Positions 34,667 through 43,421 of a stretch of DNA of 64,000 nt are shown in pieces; within the stretch, counting starts at the first letter, position 1, and the number at the start of each line of letters is the position of its first letter. The DNA comes from Paracoccus halophilus. Lineage in GTDB: Bacteria; Pseudomonadota; Alphaproteobacteria; Rhodobacterales; Rhodobacteraceae. The stretch spans positions 124,001-188,000 of the forward strand of contig NZ_JRKN01000002.1 in the NCBI RefSeq assembly GCF_000763905.1, written 5' to 3'. The position numbers were made by a program, and so were the translations under genes. The notes beneath the pieces were generated by a model, which saw only the letters and a program-made list of their open reading frames with translations, had not been told where the DNA came from and did no database searches.

Positions 34667-35692
34667 TTCGCTCTCGGGCGTCCATATCTCGGCGGGAAAG
34701 AAGCGCTGTCCGGGCGTCTCGGCCATGCCTTTCTCGGAGGTGGCGATCATCAGCGCGATCAGGTCGGCGGCAAGCTGGCGCACGGGCGTCGCCAGCACCA
34801 CGCTGACGCTTTGATCCTGCAAGCCGGACTGGGATTCCGGCGTCAGCTCATTGACGATCAGCACCAGCCGGGACCCGGCGCGGCTTTCGCGCACCGCCTG
34901 AATCGCCCCCTCCATGCCGCCGCCCGCGACATATATTCCCGTCAGATCCTCGTGCTGCGCGATCAGTTTCATCGTCGCCTGATAGGTCAGTTCGCGCGTC
35001 TCCAGATTGATCTGCGTATCCAGCAGATGGAATTCGGGGGCGGCATCGCGAAAATAGCTGCGAAACCCGGTTTCGCGCAGTTCGTGCCCGTGAAAGCGCG
35101 GGCCGCCGACGAACAGCCCGACCTTGCCCGGCTGACCCGCCAGACGCGAGATGAACCAGCCCGCGATGCGGCCCATCTTGAGGTTGTTCGTGCCGAAATA
35201 GCTTTCCCGCACGCCCTGCGCGAAGTCCGAGAGCAGGGCATAGACCGGCACGCCCGCCGCGCGCAGATCCTGCACGGCCTGGGTGACAAGGTGATGATCA
35301 AGCCCGGTGGCCGCGACCGCATCCGCGCGCCCCCGGAAGCCGCGCAGGATTTCGGCCAGTTCATCGGGACGGGCGCCTTCCAGAAAGCGCACGGTCAACT
35401 GGACGCGGCGCTGATGGCAGGCGCGGGCCTGCGCTTCGAACACCCGCAGCACCTCCTGATAGAACGCATGGCGCGGCTTTTGCAGCACCAGCCCCAGACG
35501 GAACAGCGGCTTGTCGGCCAGCAGCCGGTGACGGATCGCATTGGCGCCGTGATAGCCGATTTCCTCGGCCGCCTCATGCACGCGCCGCACGGTTTCCTCG
35601 CGCACATTCAGACGCCCGTTCAGGACGCGGTCCACGGTCGCGGTGCTGAGACCGGCGGTTCTGGCAAGATCGGCAATGGTCGGTCGTTTCAT
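34652..35692 (-). CDS. LacI-family transcriptional regulator of the inositol cluster
   Basis: A 346-residue regulator. The N-terminal helix-turn-helix reads MKRPTIADLARTAGLSTATV followed by DRVLNGRLNVREETV, the LacI signature. The ligand-binding domain (residues about 65-340) is of the periplasmic-binding-protein type, with GLDHHLVTQAVQDLRAAGVPVYAL and an AGGGMEGAIQAVRE effector-cleft segment. Start at 35692 was chosen because it places the helix-turn-helix at residue 1; the frame extends 19 codons upstream. It lies directly upstream of, and in the same direction as, the importer, so it probably controls the inositol genes; the inducer is presumably inositol or a breakdown product. Confidence 0.93.
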   Translation of the reverse strand: MKRPTIADLARTAGLSTATVDRVLNGRLNVREETVRRVHEAAEEIGYHGANAIRHRLLADKPLFRLGLVLQKPRHAFYQEVLRVFEAQARACHQRRVQLTVRFLEGARPDELAEILRGFRGRADAVAATGLDHHLVTQAVQDLRAAGVPVYALLSDFAQGVRESYFGTNNLKMGRIAGWFISRLAGQPGKVGLFVGGPRFHGHELRETGFRSYFRDAAPEFHLLDTQINLETRELTYQATMKLIAQHEDLTGIYVAGGGMEGAIQAVRESRAGSRLVLIVNELTPESQSGLQDQSVSVVLATPVRQLAADLIALMIATSEKGMAETPGQRFFPAEIWTPESEFMMQ

Positions 35693-35995
35693 GTCGGGAT
35701 CGCATCGTAAATGATGTGAAACTATCACCGGCCGGACCGGATCTTGCAAGCGGACAGGGCGGTATTCACGTCATCACCCGGGAACCGAGCCCCAACCGCC
35801 GCCGGTTGCTGCGGCAGCCCGGCTGCATGCGGTTCCGCACGAGAACCCGCATCCGGAGGCAGGCCGGGCGGTCGATACAGCGCCGATGCCGGTGCAGATT
35901 TTCCTGCCCGGAAGCCTCTGACCCGGTCCCGCCGGCTGGACGGACAGTCGGCGCCCGGCTAAGCATGGCGCAAGAACCGAGCAGGAAATCCGTTC
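35693..35995. other. 303-bp divergent spacer, lacI to TauE/SafE gene
   Basis: Holds the promoters of lacI (left) and the exporter gene (right). A hexamer pair resembling the importer operator lies at 35703-35716. The remainder is GC-rich; I see no gene (the plus-strand frame 35716-36006 is Arg/Pro-rich and has no ribosome site) and no riboswitch I could name. Confidence 0.4.
35703..35716. promoter_or_regulatory. Candidate autoregulatory LacI operator
   Basis: CATCGT-AA-ATGATG, one mismatch from the CATCAT-N2-ATGATG site upstream of the importer, starting 10 bp before the lacI start codon. The position suits self-repression. Confidence 0.4.
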
Positions 35996-36742
35996 ATGAC
36001 CGATAGCTTGTTGATGTTGATCGCCGGTTTTTTCGGCGGGATGCTGAATGCCGTCGCCGGCGGCGGCACCTTCATCACCTTTCCGGCGCTGGTCGCCAGC
36101 GGCGTGCCGGTGGTCACGGCGAATGCGACCAGCACGGTCGCGGCCCTGCCCGGCTATCTGGCCGCCGCCATCGGGTTTCGCCGCGACATCGGCCAGATCG
36201 AGCGGCGGCTGATCGTCAAGACCAGCCTCTGGACGCTGTTCGGCGGCACCATCGGGTCCTGCCTGCTGCTGGTATCCTCGAACGAGGCCTTCGCGCTTCT
36301 GGTGCCGTTCCTGCTGCTGGCGGCGACCTCGGTCTTTATCTGGGGGGCGCGGGTGCGGGAATGGGCCGCGCAATATCGCAGCATGGTCGTGCCCTTCGGC
36401 GCCGGCACCATGATCCCGGTGGCGATCTATGGCGGCTATTTCAATGGCGGGCTGGGCATCGTGCTCTTGGCACTGTTCGCGCTGTGGGGGATGATCGACC
36501 TGAACGCGATGAACGGGCTGAAAAGCTGGCTGTCCTTTGCCCTGTCGATGATCTCCTTCGCGATCTTCGCCATCGGCGGGCAGATCGCCTGGTGGCCGGC
36601 CGCGGTAATGAGCATCGGCACCATCATGGGCGGCTATCTGGGCGCGCCGGTGGCGCGGCGCATCCCGGTGCCGGCGCTTCGGGCATTGATCGCGGCCATC
36701 GGCTTTGGCATGACGGCACTGTTCTTCTGGCGGCTGTTCTGA
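35996..36742 (+). CDS. TauE/SafE-family anion exporter/permease
   Basis: A 248-residue membrane protein with about seven to eight spans. The opening LMLIAGFFGGMLNAVAGGGTFITFPALV and the mirrored second-half motif GGYFNGGLGIVLLALFALWG are the repeated signature of the TauE/SafE family, which moves sulfonate- or sulfite-type anions or other organic acids over the inner membrane. The ribosome site is AGCAGGAA. ridA follows 26 bp later in the same direction and is probably cotranscribed. The substrate is unknown. Confidence 0.92.
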   Translation: MTDSLLMLIAGFFGGMLNAVAGGGTFITFPALVASGVPVVTANATSTVAALPGYLAAAIGFRRDIGQIERRLIVKTSLWTLFGGTIGSCLLLVSSNEAFALLVPFLLLAATSVFIWGARVREWAAQYRSMVVPFGAGTMIPVAIYGGYFNGGLGIVLLALFALWGMIDLNAMNGLKSWLSFALSMISFAIFAIGGQIAWWPAAVMSIGTIMGGYLGAPVARRIPVPALRALIAAIGFGMTALFFWRLF

Positions 36743-36768
36743 TCTCCGCCCAACCCGAAAGGAACCCC

Positions 36769-37122
36769 ATGTCCCAGATCACCCGAATCGAGACCGGCGC
36801 CCGCATGAGCCAGGCGGTCATCCATAACGGCATCGTCCATCTGGCCGGCCAGGTCGGCACGCCGGGCACGCCGGTCGCGGACCAGACCCGCGAGGTGCTG
36901 GCCAAAATCGAGCGCCTGCTGGCCGAGGCCGGTTCCGACAAGACCCGCATCCTTTCGGCCCAGATCTGGATGGCCGATATGGTGGCCGATTTCGCCACCA
37001 TGAACGAGGTCTGGGACGCCTGGGTGCCGGCCGGTCACGCCCCCGCCCGCGCCACCGGCGAATCGGCCCTGGCGACGCCCGGGCACAAGGTCGAGATCAT
37101 CGTGGTCGCGGCGCAGAACTGA
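36769..37122 (+). CDS. RidA-family protein
   Basis: A 117-residue protein starting MSQITRIETGARMSQAVIHN, with VHLAGQVGTPG, the QTREVLAKIERLLAEAGS helix, ILSAQIWMADM and the C-terminal PARATGESALATPGHKVEI, where the Arg is the catalytic or ligand-binding residue of the family. RidA enzymes hydrolyse reactive enamine/imine intermediates; others in the YjgF superfamily act in catabolism. The ATG follows GAAAGGA. The last 26 bp overlap the 3' end of lpxB on the other strand. Confidence 0.93.
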   Translation: MSQITRIETGARMSQAVIHNGIVHLAGQVGTPGTPVADQTREVLAKIERLLAEAGSDKTRILSAQIWMADMVADFATMNEVWDAWVPAGHAPARATGESALATPGHKVEIIVVAAQN

Positions 37123-38260
37123 GCGCGCCCAGCACCGAACGCGCGGCGCGCAGGCCCGGAGCCTCGCCGCCGCGCCCCAGCCGCTCCATCGTCAGGTTCA
37201 TGGCGGCAAGCTGCGCGCCGCGATCCTCGGGGTGCTCGATCAGGCAGAACAGCGCCTGCGACATCGGGCCGGGATCGCAGTCGCGGCCCAGGAATTCCGG
37301 CACCGCATGGGTTTCGCTGACCAGATTCACCAGCGTCACCGTATCGGTTTTCAGCATCATCCGGATGATCAGCCGGCTCAGCGGCGCCACGTCATAGCCG
37401 ATCACCATCGGCACGTTATTGGCCGCCAGATCCAGACTGACCGTCCCCGAGGCCGCCAGCGCCAGATCGGCGGCGGCGAATGCCGCGCGCTTTTCCTGCG
37501 CATTCTCGACCACCACCGGCGCGGACGGCCAGCGCTTCGCCATGTCCCGCACCAGCCCCGAGACCCCGCGCACGGTGGGAATCGCCACCCGCACCTCGGG
37601 CACGCGGTCGCGCAGGCGCATCAGGGCCTCGTCGAAGCGCGGGCCAAGACGCGAGACCTCGGTCCGGCGCGAGCCGGGCAGACACAGGATCAGCGGCGCC
37701 GCCGGGTCGATGTCATGGGCGGCACGGAAGGCCTGCGCCTCGGCCATGCCGGCCACCGGCTCCGAGACGATCGGATGGCCGACGAAATCGCAGCTCATGC
37801 CGGCGGCGCGCATCAGCGGCGGCTCAAAGGGCAGGATCGCCAGCACGTGATCGACGACGCGCGCCATTTTCCGCGCCCGCCCCGCCCGCCATGCCCAGAC
37901 CGACGGCGCCACATAGTGAATCGTGCGCAACCCGGGCCAAAGCGCGCGCGCGGCATGGGCGACGCGCAGGCAGAAGTCGGGGCTGTCGATGGTGATCAGC
38001 GCATCGGGTTTTGCATCGGCAATCGCCTCGGCGGTTTCGCGGATCCGCGCCTTGAGCGCGCGGTATTTCGGCAGCACCTCCCAGATGCCCATGAGGCTGA
38101 GCTCTTCCATCGGAAAGCGGCTTTCCAGCCCCTGCCCGGCCATCGCCGGGCCCCCGATACCGATGAACGCGCTGCCCGGCGCCAGTTCGCGCAGCCCGGC
38201 CATCAGCGCGGCGCCCAGATTGTCGCCCGAGGGTTCGCCCGCGATCAGAAAGAGCTTCAT
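37097..38260 (-). CDS. lpxB: Lipid-A-disaccharide synthase
   Basis: A 387-residue GT19 glycosyltransferase at the inner membrane that joins lipid X and UDP-2,3-diacylglucosamine into the lipid A disaccharide. Starts MKLFLIAGEPSGDNLGAALM, then FIGIGGPAMAGQGLES, HYVAPSVWAWRAGRARKMA, DFVGHPIVSE and LCLPGSRRTEVSRL, all standard. The second of two close ATG codons (38260) is 8 nt from AAGGAG, so it is preferred over 38266. It is the last gene of the lipid A cluster and runs 26 bp into ridA on the opposite strand. Confidence 0.97.
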   Translation of the reverse strand: MKLFLIAGEPSGDNLGAALMAGLRELAPGSAFIGIGGPAMAGQGLESRFPMEELSLMGIWEVLPKYRALKARIRETAEAIADAKPDALITIDSPDFCLRVAHAARALWPGLRTIHYVAPSVWAWRAGRARKMARVVDHVLAILPFEPPLMRAAGMSCDFVGHPIVSEPVAGMAEAQAFRAAHDIDPAAPLILCLPGSRRTEVSRLGPRFDEALMRLRDRVPEVRVAIPTVRGVSGLVRDMAKRWPSAPVVVENAQEKRAAFAAADLALAASGTVSLDLAANNVPMVIGYDVAPLSRLIIRMMLKTDTVTLVNLVSETHAVPEFLGRDCDPGPMSQALFCLIEHPEDRGAQLAAMNLTMERLGRGGEAPGLRAARSVLGALSSAPRPR

Positions 38261-38325
38261 CCGCATATCTCCTTCGGCGCATGCAGGAAGGAAACGGCCC
38301 GGCACGCGGGCGCGTTCCCCTTATC

Positions 38326-39123
38326 CTATGCCCGGGCCCAAAGAAACAGACCCGCCTCGCGCGCGGCGGCCACGGCCTTTTCGCGTTCGAGCAGGATGAC
38401 GCCGCCGGCTTCCCAGACGATGCCGCCCAGGCCCGCCGCGGCGACCTGCGCGACCGTATCCGGGCCGATCGTGGGCAGGTCGATACGCCGGTCCTGCCCC
38501 GGCTTGGGCGCCTTGTAAAGCAGCCCCCGCGCGCCTTTGGGATCGGGTTTCAGCCCGGCATGCAGCGCCGCGAATTCCAGCATCGCCTGCGTGCCGGGCA
38601 ATGCCTCGACGGCCAGGCAAAGCCCCTGCGCGACCACCGCGCCCTGGCCGATATCCAGCGGGCCAAGCGCGCGGACGATCGCGGCGGCGCGGGCCGCGTC
38701 CTTGTGATCACGGGGGCCGGGCTCGCCGGCCAGAACGCCCTCGCCCGGAACCAGATCGGGCAGGACCTGATCGACGGAAAGGATGTGCAGCCCGCTTTCC
38801 TCGAACACATCGAGCACGGCGCGCAAGGCCGCGTCATCGCCCGATTGCATGCCCATCAGAATGCGCGGCACGATGGTCATGGTGCGGGCGTCGAACAGTT
38901 CCGGCTCGATCCGGGGGCGGCGGATGGCACCGGCAAAGACCACCTGGGTGACGCCCTGATCCAGCAATTCGTCCAGAAAGGGCACCAGCCGCTCGAGCCG
39001 GAACGGGCGCGCCTCAACCCGGGGATTCAGGCTGTCCAGCGCATAGATCAGCGGATTGTCGAGCGCGGCGGCGATGGCCGGGGCCAGCCTGCCCTCGCCC
39101 GCGATCAGGGCGATGCGACTCAT
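38326..39123 (-). CDS. lpxI: UDP-2,3-diacylglucosamine diphosphatase LpxI
   Basis: A 265-residue LpxI (DUF1009) protein, the alphaproteobacterial replacement for LpxH. It cleaves UDP-2,3-diacylglucosamine to 2,3-diacylglucosamine-1-phosphate and UMP. Family features are the start SRIALIAGEGRLAPAIAAAL, FLDELLDQGVTQVVFAGAIRRP, ILMGMQSGDDAALRAVLDV and the C-terminal KAPKPGQDRRIDLPTIGPDT with QVAAAGLGGIVWEAGGVI. Between lpxA (10 bp upstream) and lpxB it completes the early lipid A steps. Confidence 0.95.
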   Translation of the reverse strand: MSRIALIAGEGRLAPAIAAALDNPLIYALDSLNPRVEARPFRLERLVPFLDELLDQGVTQVVFAGAIRRPRIEPELFDARTMTIVPRILMGMQSGDDAALRAVLDVFEESGLHILSVDQVLPDLVPGEGVLAGEPGPRDHKDAARAAAIVRALGPLDIGQGAVVAQGLCLAVEALPGTQAMLEFAALHAGLKPDPKGARGLLYKAPKPGQDRRIDLPTIGPDTVAQVAAAGLGGIVWEAGGVILLEREKAVAAAREAGLFLWARA

Positions 39124-39133
39124 GCTTGCGACC

Positions 39134-39916
39134 TCATGGTTGCGGCGCCAGGAAGCTGCGATCCGACGGCCCGAGGATGAAATCCAGAACCTCGCGCACC
39201 AGGGGATCCTGCGTGCCCGTCGCCAGATGGCGGGCGGTGTCGCGGAAACTGCCCCGGCCCAGTTGCGACAGCATGTCGCGCAGGGCGTGGATCTCGTCGC
39301 GAGAGGCGCCGCGGCGCTTCAGCCCGACAAGGTTCAGCCCGTCCAGATGGCCGCGCGGCCCCTGCACGAGGCCAAAGGGAATGACATCCGCGGTCACCAT
39401 GGTGACCGCGCCGATCATCGCGCCGCGCCCGATGCGCACCCATTGATGCACGCCCGACAACCCGCCCACGATCACGTCGTCTTCCAGAATGCAATGTCCC
39501 GCGACCGAGGCATTGTTGACCAGGATCACCCGGTTTCCGATCCGGCAATCATGGGCGACATGGCTGCCGGCCATGAACAGCCCGTCATCGCCGACGCGGG
39601 TGACGCCGCCGCCGCCCTCGGTGCCCGGGTTCATCGTGACATATTCGCGGATACGGTTGCGCGCGCCGATCTCCAGCCGCACGCGTTCGCCCCGGAATTT
39701 CAGATCCTGCGGCACCTCGCCGATCGAGGCAAAGGGGAAAACGGTGGTTTCCTCGCCGATCGAGGTTTCGCCGGTCACCACGACATGGGATTTCAGCACC
39801 ACGCCCCGGGCCAGCGCGACCTGCGGACCGACGACGCAAAACGGGCCGATTTCGCAGCCGTCGCCGATCCGGGCGCCGGGCTCGATCACGGCCGAGGGGT
39901 GGATATTCGCGGACAT
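39134..39916 (-). CDS. lpxA: UDP-N-acetylglucosamine acyltransferase
   Basis: A 260-residue LpxA, first committed enzyme of lipid A synthesis, which transfers a 3-hydroxyacyl group from ACP to UDP-GlcNAc. It starts MSANIHPSAVIEPGARIGDG and shows the left-handed beta-helix hexapeptide repeats through about residue 190, with the catalytic-His loop VAHDCRIGNRVILVNNASVA and the conserved LNLVGLKRRG region before the helical tail. It lies between fabZ (1 bp spacing) and lpxI. Confidence 0.97.
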   Translation of the reverse strand: MSANIHPSAVIEPGARIGDGCEIGPFCVVGPQVALARGVVLKSHVVVTGETSIGEETTVFPFASIGEVPQDLKFRGERVRLEIGARNRIREYVTMNPGTEGGGGVTRVGDDGLFMAGSHVAHDCRIGNRVILVNNASVAGHCILEDDVIVGGLSGVHQWVRIGRGAMIGAVTMVTADVIPFGLVQGPRGHLDGLNLVGLKRRGASRDEIHALRDMLSQLGRGSFRDTARHLATGTQDPLVREVLDFILGPSDRSFLAPQP

Positions 39917-39917
39917 C

Positions 39918-40388
39918 TCAGCCCCGGTTCAGCATGGCCATGATCTCGGCCTCGGCGGCCAGTTCGCCATCGACGATGGCGCGGCCCTCGAACTTCCAGA
40001 CCTTGCCACCGCCGCGCAGGGTCTTCATGTGCAGCTCGAGCACATCGCCCGGCACCACCTTGCGGCGAAAACGGCATTTGTCGATCGACATGAAATAGGT
40101 GCCCATCCCCTTGCCGGCCAGATCCAGGCTGACCCCGACCAGAACGGCGGCGGCCTGCGCCATCGCCTCGATGATCAGAACGCCGGGCATGACGGGCTCC
40201 TGCGGGAAATGCCCCTCGAAATGCGGCTCGTTCGAGGTGACGTTCTTGATGCCCACGCAGCTTTCGCCGGGCACGATGTCACGCACCTTGTCCACCAGCA
40301 GTAAGGGATAGCGATGCGGCAGGATCTGCTTGATCTGGCCCAGATCGACTTCGGTCGGTGGGGTATAGGCGGTCTCGTCGGCAGCCAT
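39918..40388 (-). CDS. fabZ: 3-hydroxyacyl-[ACP] dehydratase FabZ
   Basis: A 156-residue hot-dog-fold dehydratase of fatty acid elongation. [17 protein letters not shown], the catalytic His in [14 protein letters not shown] and the catalytic Glu in [12 protein letters not shown] are all present. Start at 40388 (MAADETAYT) follows GAGGGA; an upstream ATG at 40445 would add 19 residues. It leads the lipid A gene group, as is usual, but lpxD, the common upstream partner, is absent: the neighbour is the end of the MoxR operon. Confidence 0.96.
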   Translation of the reverse strand: MAADETAYTPPTEVDLGQIKQILPHRYPLLLVDKVRDIVPGESCVGIKNVTSNEPHFEGHFPQEPVMPGVLIIEAMAQAAAVLVGVSLDLAGKGMGTYFMSIDKCRFRRKVVPGDVLELHMKTLRGGGKVWKFEGRAIVDGELAAEAEIMAMLNRG

Positions 40389-40473
40389 GCGGGTTCCCTC
40401 GTGCAGTCTTTTCATGTGCCTAGCAACGGGGCGGCAGCTTGGCAAGATTCGCGAAGGCGCGCGGCTCCGGCAG

Positions 40474-42591
40474 CTAGGCCGCGCGGCGCGGCCAGCCGCG
40501 CCCCTCGGCCAGCCAGCCGGCCAGCCCCAGTCCCGCGATCAGCGCGAGCCAGCCCCAGCCCGGCAGCAGCGGCCGATGCGTCATGCCGCTGACCGTCGCG
40601 GCGTCGCGCGGCGTGATGCCGATCCATTCGCCACCGACACCCTGACCATGGGCCGGGCGCCCCTCGCGGACCGTGCGCAGGCGCGGAATGCCGTCGGACA
40701 GGCGCACCACTCCGCCGTGCGTGGCCTCGACCAGCGGCGCGAATGCCTCGGCCGAGGCCACGGTTTCCTCGAATTCGCGCGGCGAGGCCGGGCCAAGCGC
40801 GATGACCCGCGTGATCTGGTCATCGGCGAAACGGTAGAGCCCCGGCCCCGGCGCGGTCCAGCGCGCGGTGAACCGGCCCGGACCGGCCTGGGCCAGGGGC
40901 AGCATCTCGGTCTTGCCCCCGGGCAGGGTGATGGTGAGCGGACCGGCCGCCGCGTCCAGCGTCCGGCGGGTCAGCGTGACGGTCAGCCCGTCCGAGACAT
41001 CGGCGGTCAGGGCCTCTTCCTCAAGCTCGGGCTCCTTCATCGACCAATGCGCGATGCGGCGCAGCAATTCCAGCTGCGGCCCGCCGCCCTCGAAACCGCG
41101 ACCCCAGAGCCAGACCTGATCCGAGGTCAGCATCGCCACCCGCCCCTCGCCCACCCGGTCAAGGACCAGCAGCGGCTCGTCATTGGCGCCGGTCATCACG
41201 ACCTGCGCGCGCGGATTGGGCACCACCTGCGACATGCGCAGCCAGCGGCCCCAGCTATCCCCGGCCGCGTCCCGCCCGTCGGGCGACGGCGCGCCGGTCA
41301 GGCCGGCGGTCACCGGATGGCGCTGCCCCTCCTCGGTCAGGCGGGGCAGGAACGCCCGGTCATAGACGCGCCCGGTCGGCCGCGCGGGCAGGATCCCGCC
41401 CAGGGGCGACAGGTTCAGGCTCTCGACCGAGGACATCTCGGGGCCGGCCGCGACCAGCACCGCGCCGCCCTCTTCGACATAGCGGCGGATATTGTCGAAA
41501 TATTGCGGCATCAGGATGCCGCGCACCCGGTAGCGGTCAAAGATGATCAGGTCGAAATCGTTGATCCGCTGCATGAACAGTTCCTGCGTCGGAAAGGCGA
41601 TCAGCGACATCTCGTTGACCGGCACGGCATCCATCTTGTCCGGCGGGCGCAGGATGGTGAAATGGATCAGGTCAACATTCGCGTCCGATTTCAACAGGTT
41701 GCGCCACGTTCTTTCGCCGGCATGGGGTTCCCCTGACACCAGCAGGACGCGCAGCCGGTCATGCACGCCCTGGATCTGGATCGCGGCGGCATTGTTGCGG
41801 TCGGTCAGTTCGGGGCCCGCCGAGACGGGCGCGTCGAATGCGATCGAGACGACGTTCTGCCCGGCATGTTCCGGCGTCACCTGCAATTCCGCCGACAGGC
41901 CGGGGGGCAGATCGACGCTTTGCGCGTCATCGCCATCGACCGAGATGCGCAGCCGGGCGGGGCGGTCGGCGATCTCCTCGGGAACGGCGCCCTGATCCTC
42001 GATCCGCAGGCGGATGGTGACGGGCTCGCCGATCAGCCCATAGGCCGGGGCTTCCTCGATCACCAGCCGCCGGTCCCAGTCGTCGGGCCGGCCGGTCCGC
42101 AGGACATGGACCGGCGCCGGCGCGCCCGCGGGCAGCATCGGCGCGTCATGGGCCAGCCCGTCGGTCACCGCGATGACGCCCGCCACCCGGCTCGCCGGCT
42201 CGGCCGCCAGGGCACGGGTCAGGGCGGTGCCCAGCAAGGTGCCATCGGCATCGTCGCCCAGGCTGACGCGGCGGATCTCGGTATCGGGCAGCGCATCGAT
42301 CTGGCGGGTGACTTCCTCGATGGCGGCATCGGTCTGCGCCGCGCGTCCCGGCAGCGACTGGCTGGCGCTGCGGTCTTCAAGCAGGAGGACGATATCGGGC
42401 AGCTTGTTGCGGATGCCCGATTCCAGCGCCGGCCCGGCCAGCGCCGCCGCCGCCGCCAGCCCGGCCAGCCCGCGCCACGGCCAGCCGCGCAGCCCCCGCC
42501 ACAGCGACCAGGCGGCGATCATGAGGGCCAGCAGGGCGACCGCGCCGACGAACGGCCAGGGCAGCAGCGGATCGAAGCTCAGCGCGTTCAC
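40474..42591 (-). CDS. Membrane protein with GATase/VWA-like domain, MoxR operon
   Basis: A 705-residue protein. Residues about 12-55 hold two membrane spans ([15 protein letters not shown] and a following Ala/Leu-rich one), and a last span lies near the C-terminus ([17 protein letters not shown]). In between is a large domain: [18 protein letters not shown] starts a von Willebrand A-like part with a partial DxSxS metal site, then an Ig-like region, then [21 protein letters not shown] and [36 protein letters not shown], a class I glutamine amidotransferase-like fold without an evident catalytic Cys. Such proteins close MoxR-DUF58-BatA operons and are presumably envelope-related. It overlaps the upstream DUF4159 gene by 4 bp. 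Confidence 0.8.
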   Translation of the reverse strand: MNALSFDPLLPWPFVGAVALLALMIAAWSLWRGLRGWPWRGLAGLAAAAALAGPALESGIRNKLPDIVLLLEDRSASQSLPGRAAQTDAAIEEVTRQIDALPDTEIRRVSLGDDADGTLLGTALTRALAAEPASRVAGVIAVTDGLAHDAPMLPAGAPAPVHVLRTGRPDDWDRRLVIEEAPAYGLIGEPVTIRLRIEDQGAVPEEIADRPARLRISVDGDDAQSVDLPPGLSAELQVTPEHAGQNVVSIAFDAPVSAGPELTDRNNAAAIQIQGVHDRLRVLLVSGEPHAGERTWRNLLKSDANVDLIHFTILRPPDKMDAVPVNEMSLIAFPTQELFMQRINDFDLIIFDRYRVRGILMPQYFDNIRRYVEEGGAVLVAAGPEMSSVESLNLSPLGGILPARPTGRVYDRAFLPRLTEEGQRHPVTAGLTGAPSPDGRDAAGDSWGRWLRMSQVVPNPRAQVVMTGANDEPLLVLDRVGEGRVAMLTSDQVWLWGRGFEGGGPQLELLRRIAHWSMKEPELEEEALTADVSDGLTVTLTRRTLDAAAGPLTITLPGGKTEMLPLAQAGPGRFTARWTAPGPGLYRFADDQITRVIALGPASPREFEETVASAEAFAPLVEATHGGVVRLSDGIPRLRTVREGRPAHGQGVGGEWIGITPRDAATVSGMTHRPLLPGWGWLALIAGLGLAGWLAEGRGWPRRAA

Positions 42592-43421
42592 TGGATCACC
42601 TCCTCCTGCCGCAGCCGGTCCAGCAGCGCCGGCACATGCACCTGATCGGATTTGTAGTTTCCGGTCAGCACATACATGATCAGGTTGACCCCGAAGCGAT
42701 AGGCCATCTCGCGCTGGCGCTCGCCCTCGAGGCCCGAGCCGACAGTGAACATCGGCAGGCCGTTTTCATCCATCGCCCATGCCTCGGCCCAGGAATTGCC
42801 GCCGATCAGGACCGGCGAGACACCGTCATTGAGGTTGCGAAAGGGCACCCCCTCGCTGGCTGCGGCATCGGCGGGCGGGGCCTCGGCCCAGACCTCGCTG
42901 GCCTGATAGCGACCGGGAAAATCCCGGAGCAGATAAAAGGTCCGGGTCAGGACGTGATCGTCAGGCACCGGCGCCAGCGGCGGAATGTCCAGCGGCGCGG
43001 CCAGCCTTTGCAGCGCCGCCGCCCCGTCCGGCCCGCCGAGCCCCGCGATGTCGCCGTCGCGGGTGTCGAACAGGATCATGCCGCCGGAACGCAGGAACTT
43101 GTTCAGCCGCAGATAGGCCTGCGGCGTGGGCGCGGGCTGATCGTCGCTGACCGGCCAGTAGAGAAAGGTCAGCAGCGACAGATCGTCCCGGTCCAGATCG
43201 ATGCCGATCGGCTCGCCCGGCTCGACGGTGGTGCGCGCGGTCAACACCCGCGAGATGCCGCGCAGCCCGGCCAGCGAGGTCTCGTCGATCCGGGAATCGC
43301 CGGTCAGGACGTAGGCCAGCGCCACCTCGTCGGCGGCGCGGATCAGGCGCGGATCGGGATCTTCCTGCGCCCGGGCCAGCGCGGCCCACAGGATTGCGGC
43401 CAGAATCAGCAGGATCCTCAT
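42588..43421 (-). CDS. DUF4159-domain exported protein
   Basis: A 277-residue protein with an N-terminal signal peptide (MRILLILAAILWAALARAQ) and a DUF4159 domain: LTFLYWPVSDDQPAPTPQAY, LNKFLRSGGMILFDTRDGD, DHVLTRTFYLLRDFPGRY and GVNLIMYVLTGNYKSDQVHV at the end. In several Rhodobacteraceae, from memory, this domain is the C-terminal half of one protein with a BatA-like N-terminal half; here the two are separate genes joined by a 4-bp ATGA overlap, and the second has its own signal peptide. Function is unknown. Start at 43421 is chosen for the signal peptide and coupling. Confidence 0.85.
   Translation of the reverse strand: MRILLILAAILWAALARAQEDPDPRLIRAADEVALAYVLTGDSRIDETSLAGLRGISRVLTARTTVEPGEPIGIDLDRDDLSLLTFLYWPVSDDQPAPTPQAYLRLNKFLRSGGMILFDTRDGDIAGLGGPDGAAALQRLAAPLDIPPLAPVPDDHVLTRTFYLLRDFPGRYQASEVWAEAPPADAAASEGVPFRNLNDGVSPVLIGGNSWAEAWAMDENGLPMFTVGSGLEGERQREMAYRFGVNLIMYVLTGNYKSDQVHVPALLDRLRQEEVIQ

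Noticed and set aside
35750..35990. Possible riboswitch in the leader of the TauE/SafE gene
   Set aside because: GC-rich and foldable, but none of the conserved cores I know (cobalamin, SAM-II, glycine, TPP) can be found in it.
35716..36006. Possible 96-aa gene before the TauE/SafE gene
   Set aside because: Arg/Pro-rich, no ribosome site, overlaps the start of the real gene; more likely promoter DNA.
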